A stretch of DNA of 9,747 nucleotides from Nitrospinaceae bacterium (GTDB lineage Bacteria; Nitrospinota; Nitrospinia; Nitrospinales; Nitrospinaceae), in the NCBI GenBank assembly GCA_029261615.1, contig JAJDAX010000140.1, positions 1 to 9,747 on the forward strand, written 5' to 3'. The notes below the pieces were generated by a model that searched no databases, had not been told where the DNA came from, and worked only from the letters and a program-made list of their open reading frames with translations. Shown piece after piece: positions 1-7,100 of the stretch. Position numbers and translations under genes: made by a program. Every line of letters starts with the position of its first letter. Position 1 is the stretch's first letter.

Positions 1-13
1 TGCATACTCCAAA

Positions 14-412
14 TCATTCTCGCCCTGTTTCTTTCTTCATCGAAAAATAGGTGATTACATCTGCAGTATCAATAACGAGTGAGATGCTGTTCACCACGAT
101 CACCGACCACATCCATCGACAAAAAAGGTCTGAAGTCGAAAGCGATCCCACTTGCTGAGCAAGATAAAATACAAGCGGAATCCAGTAGATATGCATTAGA
201 CCGAGTAGCTTGGTGAAGCCCTGAACCTTAACCAACGCGACCCCTGTTATCCCCCCTGCCATCATCGCAATCAACGTGACCTGAGCTTCAATATGATTCA
301 GAAATACCAATGGGGCGACCATGTTGAGGACCACCATCAAGCTCACCCAAAGCTGCCATCCTAATGAAAGACTCAAGATTCCTTTCATGAAATCCTTGAA
401 CGCTTTTATCAT
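14..412 (-). CDS. Small four-helix integral membrane protein, unknown function
   Basis: A 132-residue hydrophobic protein that I cannot assign to a named family. Four transmembrane helices are visible, at about residues 18-38, 43-60, 68-87 and 100-118. The N-terminus is short and basic (MIKAFKDFMK) and the tail is charged (MKKETGRE). Polar residues near the helices include H40-E42 between helices 1 and 2, H74 in helix 3 and D115/D118 after helix 4. The overall look is of a small bacterial inner-membrane protein with no enzymatic motif. The ATG at 412 is chosen because GAGGGG lies 7 bases upstream. The frame stays open to a TTG at 523, but that codon has no ribosome binding site and the extension does not look like a natural N-terminus. 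The gene is separated from the glycan operon by 176 bases, so it may be an independent unit. Its link to polysaccharide assembly is only positional. Confidence 0.8.
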   Translation of the reverse strand: MIKAFKDFMKGILSLSLGWQLWVSLMVVLNMVAPLVFLNHIEAQVTLIAMMAGGITGVALVKVQGFTKLLGLMHIYWIPLVFYLAQQVGSLSTSDLFCRWMWSVIVVNSISLVIDTADVITYFSMKKETGRE

Positions 413-588
413 CCGTTTTCCCCTCTTCGATTCAATTGTTTCATCATTATGGAGTCGAAATAAAATGGGAAAACTTACAGAAAAAATTGCAACATAATTA
501 CTATGTAAACTATTAAAATCCAAAAGAGGGTTTGCGTCTGATTTTTATTGGGAGGGAATTGAATCAAGGGAGGGGAGGTACAGAGGCT
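413..588. other. Intergenic gap between the GT4 gene and the membrane-protein gene
   Basis: This is the only real non-coding stretch in the window, 176 bases and AT-rich in its middle. No convincing terminator follows the GT4 stop: there is no GC-rich stem followed by a T-run. On the minus strand two direct copies of CCCTCCC flank the palindromic-looking TTGATTCAA at about 552-577. A 5-bp inverted repeat, ACATA-N5-TATGT, lies at 492-506. The hexamer CATAAT just upstream of the ribosome binding site could be a -10 element, but no acceptable -35 stands 16-18 bases before it. A promoter for the downstream gene is expected here on layout grounds but I cannot pinpoint it. Confidence 0.5.
420..425 (-). 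promoter_or_regulatory. Shine-Dalgarno site of the 132-residue membrane protein
   Basis: On the minus strand GAGGGG sits 7 bases before the ATG at 412. It is the best-matched ribosome binding site in the window. It decides the start in favour of 412 over the upstream TTG at 523. Confidence 0.75.
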
Positions 589-1671
589 TTACCGAGGATC
601 TATAAGTCCCTTCATTTTTTCGATAAAAATTTTCTGATCGAATCTTTTCGCCCGCGCTTCGCAGGCTTCGCGCATCTCCAGGGCCCGGTCTGGCGACAGA
701 TTCAAAATACCCTGTCTAATCTGTTCCACGGAGGGGTTTGGATCCAACAAAATTCCCGTTTCCCCTTCAACCACAGTTTCCATCAAACCCCCTTCGCGCA
801 CACCAATGACAGGTTTTCCGGCTGCCATCGACTCCACTGGTGACATGCCAAAATCCTCGTCCACCGGGATATAGATTGTCGCAATGGCGTTACCGATCAG
901 GTTGCGCAACTCACTCTCCTCGACCGCTCCGGTGAAACGAATATTGGGAAACGTCTTATATTTTTCGCGGAGGCGCAGGGACTCCGGACCGGTAGAGGTC
1001 ACAATCAATTTCTTATCCGGTATTTTAGAGAAAGCTTCCAGCACACGCTCCACCCGTTTGACTTCTTCGAGTCGTGCCGTCGAAAGATAGTAGTCGCCCT
1101 GCCCTTTCCATTGAAACCAGCGGGTCGGGCAAGGAGGGTACACCACCACGGAATCTAGCCCAATAAAACGACGAATCCGCTCCTGCGTATTTTTTGAATT
1201 GGCGACGATCACGTCCATGCGTTTCACGGCATCTTCGTACAACGGTTGGAACCATGCGTTGTAGCGGGCCACCAGGAATTGACGCCACGCAGGCAGGCGA
1301 GCCATCTGGTAGTCACGCAGGTCATAAAGTGCTCTCGGTGGTGTGTGGCAATAAAACAGGTTGCGGCCTTCGCTGTGATTGTGCACAGCCAAAGGTGCGT
1401 TGATGCCGCTGTAAACTACCGTGCGATAGTTTTTAAAAAAGCGCGTGCCCCGGGTAAACGCGCGGTGACGCTTGAGCGTTCTCCAACCCAGCAAAGAAGA
1501 ATGTGCATGAAGGTCGAACGTTTTTCCGGGCAGATCGGACAAGTCGAAACTGTTGACGTTTCGCTGGCCATAGGCCAGGTCGAGGTTGAGGTCCCGGCAC
1601 AAACTGAGGACCAGCCGTTCCCCACCGCCCTTGAAATCGAATGCGTCGTGCAAGAGCAGGGTTTCAGGCAT
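589..1671 (-). CDS. Glycosyltransferase family 4 (GT-B fold), WbaZ-like
   Basis: A cytoplasmic, retaining, nucleotide-sugar-dependent glycosyltransferase of 360 residues, normal for GT4. It probably extends a lipid-linked oligosaccharide. Visible motifs, numbered from the ATG at 1671, are: N-terminal GGGER at 15-19, the glycine-rich loop after the first strand; YCHTPPRALYD at about 107-117, reminiscent of WbaZ-like mannosyltransferases; NSKNTQERI at about 158-166; the R200/K205 pair in STARLEEVKR; and the EX7E motif E272-DFGMSPV-E280 followed by SMAAGKPVIG and GGLMETV, the C-terminal donor-binding region. The ATG at 1671 is preferred over a GTG at 1680 because AAAGG lies 8 bases before the ATG, whereas it abuts the GTG. 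The start overlaps the flippase stop by 8 bases (ATGCCTGA), so translation is probably coupled. It is the last gene of the overlapping operon. The family is certain; donor sugar and linkage cannot be read from sequence, and mannose is only suggested by the WbaZ resemblance. Confidence 0.93.
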   Translation of the reverse strand: MPETLLLHDAFDFKGGGERLVLSLCRDLNLDLAYGQRNVNSFDLSDLPGKTFDLHAHSSLLGWRTLKRHRAFTRGTRFFKNYRTVVYSGINAPLAVHNHSEGRNLFYCHTPPRALYDLRDYQMARLPAWRQFLVARYNAWFQPLYEDAVKRMDVIVANSKNTQERIRRFIGLDSVVVYPPCPTRWFQWKGQGDYYLSTARLEEVKRVERVLEAFSKIPDKKLIVTSTGPESLRLREKYKTFPNIRFTGAVEESELRNLIGNAIATIYIPVDEDFGMSPVESMAAGKPVIGVREGGLMETVVEGETGILLDPNPSVEQIRQGILNLSPDRALEMREACEARAKRFDQKIFIEKMKGLIDPR

Positions 1672-2878
1672 GGCTCGCACCTTTCTGAGTATTCAGCCAA
1701 CGCATCATGTTATAGAGGAAAATACCAAACAAAAACGCCTCGGTTATGCCTGTGCCAAGAGCCGCACCCGCAGGACCGAAACGGGGAATCAGGATCCAGT
1801 TTAGACCAATATTTAAAACAGCGGCAAGACAGGCGATTTTAGCGTAAAACGATTCACGGTTCAGGGCCAGAACGCCCTGCGTCAACACCAGGTTTGGAAT
1901 AATAAAAAACAACGCCAGCAAAAGAAAGCGAAGCACATGCTCCCCTTGAGAAAACGATTCGCCGAAACAAAGAGTCAGCACAGGTTCAGCCAGCAACCAG
2001 GCCAGCGGCACTACCAGGGCAGCACACATCCCCGCGCGTAACAGCCAGGCTTGCGACAGTTTTTTAAACTCTCCATGTTCCTGCCATGCCAACCTGAAAT
2101 CACGGAAGAACACATTGGCAAATGGAAATAGAAGCAGGATGACCCCTTCAATGATCCGTGAAGACGCCGAATAAAAACCTACAGCATCCTTTGATTCCTG
2201 CAGGTGCATCAACATGACGATGTCGATTTTGAAATAGATGAGCGTTGCAATGTCGATGATTAGCAGCGCAAGAACACTTTTCAAGACTCTCCTGTCCCAG
2301 CCAAAAATTGAAATCCGGGTCAGCGAAAAATCTCTTTGTGTTACCAGAACTAAAAATTGCCCCACCGACCAGGCGATCAGCACACCTTCTACAGTAGGTT
2401 CCCATAGCCAAACAGAAAGAATAACCGCCAGGGCTGTAACCGTTCGTATCCTGCTTCGCCAACTCGCTTCTTCAATGAAATCACCCGAACCTTTTTTAAT
2501 CGACGAAATGAAATTGGTGATAGCGCCGAGACCAAACGAGACCAGTGCGATTAATAGCGCGTTCTTATGCTGTAGAGGAAGGAGAAGAATCACACCTGCG
2601 GCCACACTGGTCGCGATCAGCACGTGACCCAGTGCCTGAGCAAACAGGCCCCTGGATTCAAGCCCTAATGAAGGGCTGGCTTGCTCCCTGTTAATCAGGG
2701 TTTTGAATCCTCCGTCCTGAAATATGCCAACCAGCGCCCCGACCGTCACGATATAACTGTAACTCCCAAACGTGCCCGGCCCAAACAGGCGCCCCAAAAG
2801 AAAAGTTATCAACAAAGAAACGCCTGCCACATAAACCGTGGCCCACCACTGGCTGGTGTAGTTTTTTCTAACAGTCAT
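1664..2878 (-). CDS. Polysaccharide flippase, MOP/Wzx-type (second of two)
   Basis: An inner-membrane transporter of 404 residues, a normal length for Wzx-like members of the MOP exporter superfamily, which flip undecaprenyl-linked oligosaccharides. About 12 hydrophobic segments are spread along the chain. Family-typical features are the N-terminal block with LLGRLFGPGTFGSYSYI, and the mid-protein signature KIDIVMLMHL followed by VGFYSASSRIIEGV, where an Asp in helix 7 precedes a GxYSA stretch. The C-terminal half has GPAGAALGTGITE, also typical. Sequence similarity to the neighbouring flippase is low by eye outside these family positions, so this is not a recent duplicate. The ATG overlaps the previous stop as ATGA (2875-2878), and its ribosome binding site is weak, which fits translational coupling. 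Its 3' end overlaps the GT4 start by 8 bases. The glycan transported is unknown. Confidence 0.9.
   Translation of the reverse strand: MTVRKNYTSQWWATVYVAGVSLLITFLLGRLFGPGTFGSYSYIVTVGALVGIFQDGGFKTLINREQASPSLGLESRGLFAQALGHVLIATSVAAGVILLLPLQHKNALLIALVSFGLGAITNFISSIKKGSGDFIEEASWRSRIRTVTALAVILSVWLWEPTVEGVLIAWSVGQFLVLVTQRDFSLTRISIFGWDRRVLKSVLALLIIDIATLIYFKIDIVMLMHLQESKDAVGFYSASSRIIEGVILLLFPFANVFFRDFRLAWQEHGEFKKLSQAWLLRAGMCAALVVPLAWLLAEPVLTLCFGESFSQGEHVLRFLLLALFFIIPNLVLTQGVLALNRESFYAKIACLAAVLNIGLNWILIPRFGPAGAALGTGITEAFLFGIFLYNMMRWLNTQKGASHA
1680..1684 (-). promoter_or_regulatory. Ribosome binding site deciding the GT4 start
   Basis: On the minus strand AAAGG lies within the 3' end of the preceding flippase gene, 8 bases before the ATG at 1671. 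The alternative GTG at 1680 overlaps this site and so would have no ribosome binding site of its own. Confidence 0.55.
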
Positions 2879-4119
2879 GATGCAGGCTCAGGACGAAAAT
2901 TTTTCAGCAGGTACCAGCCTATCGTTCCAATCAAAATGGTTAATACCGACCATAGAACATTCATGGCGATGGTCCGGGCAGAATCGTGAAACATGAAAAT
3001 CAAAAAGAACATCAACAGGACTCCGGCTGCCAGAGGCCAGAGGTAACCAAACTCGGAACGTGCCAGTGAATAGGTGAATATCACATTCGCGATCGCCAGG
3101 AGTGCCATTGCAATACTGATGATGACCAACATCGGAGCGGCATCAAGGTATTTTGAACCGAACAGCAGGGAAATAATCATATCCGGCCAGATGGCACAAA
3201 CCACCGCGAATCCGCCACCCAGAATGGCGGTCAAACCCAGACTGGTCCACAAGGCACCAGAACCTTTTTCACCATCTTCATGGGCCTGAGCAGCAACCGG
3301 AAAAAGAACGTGGGTTAACACGCCAGGAAGAAACATGGCGATACGTCCCAATATTGCGGCGGTGGCATAAAAACCGGCCTCCTCTGGTGAACAGTAATGA
3401 CGGACAAATACAATATCCAGATTGCCAAGAACCATCACCATACATGCGGTGGCAAAAGCCGGTAACCCATAGCGCGCCATTTTTTTTGGCAAACCCGGAG
3501 GAATCGGCTGATTGGGCTGACGCAAAATATCGCGGATACCCCAGAACCCGATTATCATGGCCACGATGGCACCTACCACCCCGGCGAATACAGCACCATT
3601 AACACCCCATCCTAGAACAACAACACAAACCAGACCGCTGAGAAACCGGACCAACGGAATGCTGCTGGAACCAAGCCCGTAAAGTGTAAATCGTTGCAAG
3701 CCCTGGATCACACCAAAAAGTATAGGGCGAACCATGGACAAACTGAATTGGATGAGCATGAGAATCAGCGGCAATGTCGAAGTCAGATGCAGGTAGGATT
3801 TGATTCCGGGCAGGCCCAGTAAACACAGAGCGAGAAGGCCAAGGGTAATCCAGGTAAAAAACTTCATGCCACGAACTAAAACGTCTCGAACCTGGCCCAT
3901 ACTGTTTTGCATCAGGGAGACCGTGTATCGGGAATAAACCACAGGCAAAACTGCCGCAGGGGCTAGAAGTATGATCGCGATAGAATTGATTGCGTTGAAA
4001 GTTCCAAAATCGGTGGGAGTCAGTTGGCGCGCAATAACAAGTTGGAAAAGGTAGTTGAACAGGTTTCCGGAATTGAGGAGAAAAAGAACCAGAAAATTGG
4101 TTCTTAAAAAATTAACCAC
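2875..4119 (-). CDS. Polysaccharide flippase, MOP/Wzx-type (first of two)
   Basis: An oligosaccharide flippase of 414 residues with about 12 transmembrane segments, acting in the inner membrane. The N-terminus carries the typical LVIARQLTPTDFGTFNAI block after helix 1. The middle has NLDIVFVRHY followed by EEAGFYATAAILGRIAMFLP, the conserved Asp-helix and GFYATA stretch of Wzx/PST proteins. The C-terminal tail is short (LLKNFRPEPAS). The GTG at 4119 is chosen because AAGG lies 9 bases upstream and it overlaps the giant gene's stop by 8 bases (GTGGTTAA), mirroring the next-but-one junction. A TTG at 4137 would add six residues but has no visible ribosome binding site. Having a second, divergent flippase directly downstream is unusual, since one Wzx normally serves one glycan. 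The two may form a heteromeric pair, handle two substrates, or one may be redundant. Confidence 0.9.
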   Translation of the reverse strand: MVNFLRTNFLVLFLLNSGNLFNYLFQLVIARQLTPTDFGTFNAINSIAIILLAPAAVLPVVYSRYTVSLMQNSMGQVRDVLVRGMKFFTWITLGLLALCLLGLPGIKSYLHLTSTLPLILMLIQFSLSMVRPILFGVIQGLQRFTLYGLGSSSIPLVRFLSGLVCVVVLGWGVNGAVFAGVVGAIVAMIIGFWGIRDILRQPNQPIPPGLPKKMARYGLPAFATACMVMVLGNLDIVFVRHYCSPEEAGFYATAAILGRIAMFLPGVLTHVLFPVAAQAHEDGEKGSGALWTSLGLTAILGGGFAVVCAIWPDMIISLLFGSKYLDAAPMLVIISIAMALLAIANVIFTYSLARSEFGYLWPLAAGVLLMFFLIFMFHDSARTIAMNVLWSVLTILIGTIGWYLLKNFRPEPAS

Positions 4120-7100
4120 CAGAAGATACCTTGTCAAAGTTGGCTTCAGAGACCGTATCAGGCACCGGTTCTTTTGGAGGATTCAGATGCGTCCAGATTT
4201 CAGCCAGGATACCCCCTGCCAAGAGCAGGTAGATGATGATTGCAATCGGTTCTGCAATCACTTCAAGTTGCAGAAAAATCAGAAACGCCATGACCGGGAT
4301 GAGCACTAGCAAGCCAAGGAAAAGTTGTTTTGAAATGGATTGATAAATCCACTGCGCAGATTTGAGGTGTCGTTTTTCCCAGGCCGGGCGAGTCCATTGC
4401 AAAATGTTCAGCCATGTCAGGATCAGAGCCAGTCCTCCCAAACTGGGCAGCATGCTGGTGGGAGCCTGGGAAAGGCTACCCAGGTAACACCCGCCGGCGA
4501 AGACCAGACCCAACAAGATCCGCACGGACACGCGCCTTACCCAGGGCAGATAAAAATAGATGCTGGATAAACACAGGGCTGCCGCCGTTTCGGTAGGAGT
4601 TTCGGAAACTCCAGATCCAAAAAACCAGGCGCTCCATCCCACCACTCCTGCTAAAACCAGGTGCGGTACCATCGGTGTGGAGGAGGTATTTCCATTTATA
4701 AAAGGATTGCTCCATTCCAGGTTGCGCGGATACTTTTGAAGTGCCCATCGTGTTTCATGCCAGAACACCCCCGCAAGCAAAAGCAACAAGGGTTCCAATA
4801 CTGACAGGGTGTCCGGTTTCTGACTCATCCAACCCGAGAGGAGAAGTCCCGGTCCCAGAACCAATAGTCCGATCAACCGGTTCAATATAACGTGCGGGCC
4901 CAGCACCCAGCGGTTCGTGATGATCCGCGCATTACTTATCTTGCTCATTAAAGCGGGAGAACTGTTGACTTTTTTCCACATGAGAAACAGGCCCCACATT
5001 AAAATAAGAGTCGCGACCAGGAAAAACGGTGATACCGAGCGTTTCTCATGAATTATAGAATCCTCCTCCTTGAAAACGACAAATCCTTCAGGCAAGGGAA
5101 AATGGCTTTGAATCACCACCGCCTCAACCCGGAGATAAGGACTGTCCAGCACTTCCATGTTCAGAGTCTTAAAGTGTGTTGGAGGAATAGTGAAATTACC
5201 GAGTTCCACCCAGGGGTCTCTTTTGACTAATTCATTGGTTGTGATCTTTTCCAGGGAGGTCGGTGAAATCGAATGTTGCTCTATCTGTAAAACCGGATGC
5301 CGTGCAAGTTCGTGACGCAGGGGGCTCAGGCGCAGGGCGTCCAGTTCCATTTCCAGATCCAGGGCCAACGGCATGGATTTAAACCGTGGAGTGGTGGGTC
5401 CTTCAATTTTCCAAACCAGGGACTCCAGAGGTTCACCGGTTTTCAGGGCCATTTTTTCAAAAAGCGAGGAAGCCGGAATGTAAACATCATCAACAGGCTT
5501 ATTGAAGCAGAAGCGTTTTTGGCCCTGATGATTTCTGGTTTTCCAGTTTAACTGGAGCCAACATGCAGAGCCTTTCCCCGCCTCCCAGGCACTCTGATAT
5601 TTCACCCGTAAGCCACGAACCCAGTCCATTGGTTGGTGTATTGGGTTCGACCATTCCAAAACACGGTGCTCCTCTGAAAACGAACCCGTGATCAATACTC
5701 TGTTTGCGCTCGACTCCCACTGCAATGTTTCCGGTTTGGTGATCGGCTTGGCGTTGAGTGCCGTGCGTTCCCACATCAAGTAGTCGATATCCAGCGTTTC
5801 ATTGATCGGCGTTGATCGTGAATGAAACAAGGTCATTTCGGATAAAACCAATGAAAAAGAAGAACTGGATTTCAAATGTATTCTAACGTTTAGCCCGTCA
5901 ATTTCCCGGGGGCTTGAGTTCAAGATCACGGGTTCATTGGGCTCAGCAGTCAGGGGAGGCAATGTTTGTCCTGCTTTTTGCGGTAGAATTTCCAGGTGGT
6001 CAATGTCCTGCTCTCCCTTTAAAACTGAAAGAAAAAAGCGCGACTCCGAAGACAGTTTCGCTGGATGTTTCCATTGCAAATCAACCCAGCGGCCCCGGCC
6101 CTTTAAAAGCACCCCTCCCTGAACAGGCCGCCAGTGGTCAAATGGATGCCGTGCGCTTATACGGAGTCCCGGCACCCGAATGGATTTGATTCTCGGGCTT
6201 TTTATCCCGGGAGAAGTGAAGTCTATTTTTTCTGTTGATGAAAGGAGCAGGGGATTTAATAGAGGGGCAACGTTCTCAGATGAGTTTTTGTCTTTTCCAT
6301 TGATCACTGTCGATTTTTCGGTCGTGTCCAAATTACTTTTGACAGTGTCGTCCTCATCTTCTAAAACTGAGGCGACTGACGCCCCGGTGATGAGAAGTCG
6401 CCCCCGTTGACGACCCGTCCGTTCGGGACTCTCCAGTTCCGGCGGTAAGACTTCAATCATGGGGTGAGAGTTTGCCGGTAAGATAAAACGCAGGGTATTG
6501 CTGGTGATTTCTCCAAGGTCGGGTTCAATAAGTTTCAGGAGAAGATCGCCCTCCTGTTTAAACTCCAGAGTGATATCTCTTTCTTCCGCAAAAGGGCCGA
6601 TTCCTTTTAGTTCAACATTGACCCGGCTTTTTTGATCCAGAAATAGAAAGTCGCAGACCAGTCCCTGTTTCTCATAGTGGACCCGTGCCTGGCTGCCATG
6701 GGTCGTCTGAACCTGAACTTCTTTTTTTTCGATTAACCCTGAGTGATAAGTCTGATCCCGATCCAACACATGAAACGGGAAGTAAGCATCGATATGGGTG
6801 GTTTCGATTTTGCCTGATTCCGGTTGAGGAAGAAACGGACCACCCCATCGGTGCCCCAACTTTTTTGAAGTACGAATGATTTCCGGTCGAGTCAAGCTTT
6901 CCAATTGAGCCAACCTCGCCTGGTGGAATACCAACCCTCCTGGGACAGCTGGATTTTCGGGGCTGATTTTCAAGCGGGTGGACTTTAAGCTTAGTTCCTT
7001 GCCTTTTACAGCATTTAGTCGGACGGATGCCCGGTAGGTGGTTGCAGAAAGCGGGCGGATCTCCAAAGGAAGTTGAACAATATCAGAGGAGTCACGGTCC

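Noticed and set aside
413..523. Extended N-terminus of the four-helix protein from a TTG at 523
   Set aside because: No ribosome binding site precedes the TTG, while a strong GAGGGG sits 7 bases before the ATG at 412.
1246..1842. Plus-strand open frame of about 198 codons opposite the GT4 and flippase genes
   Set aside because: It lies antisense to two well-supported genes, crosses their junction, has no ribosome binding site that I can see and gives a sequence with no domain-like pattern.
4699..5661. Identical hexapeptide LEWSNP at residues 826-831 and 1139-1144 of the giant protein as a repeat
   Set aside because: The codons differ, the flanks do not match, and one copy is predicted periplasmic while the other is cytoplasmic. 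This is coincidence.
6721..6731. Run of eight A on the coding strand of the giant gene (EKKE codons) as a slippage or frameshift site
   Set aside because: A -1 shift meets a TGA after about 17 codons and would give only a truncated protein in the middle of the extracytoplasmic region. No stimulatory structure was evident, so this is most likely ordinary Lys coding.
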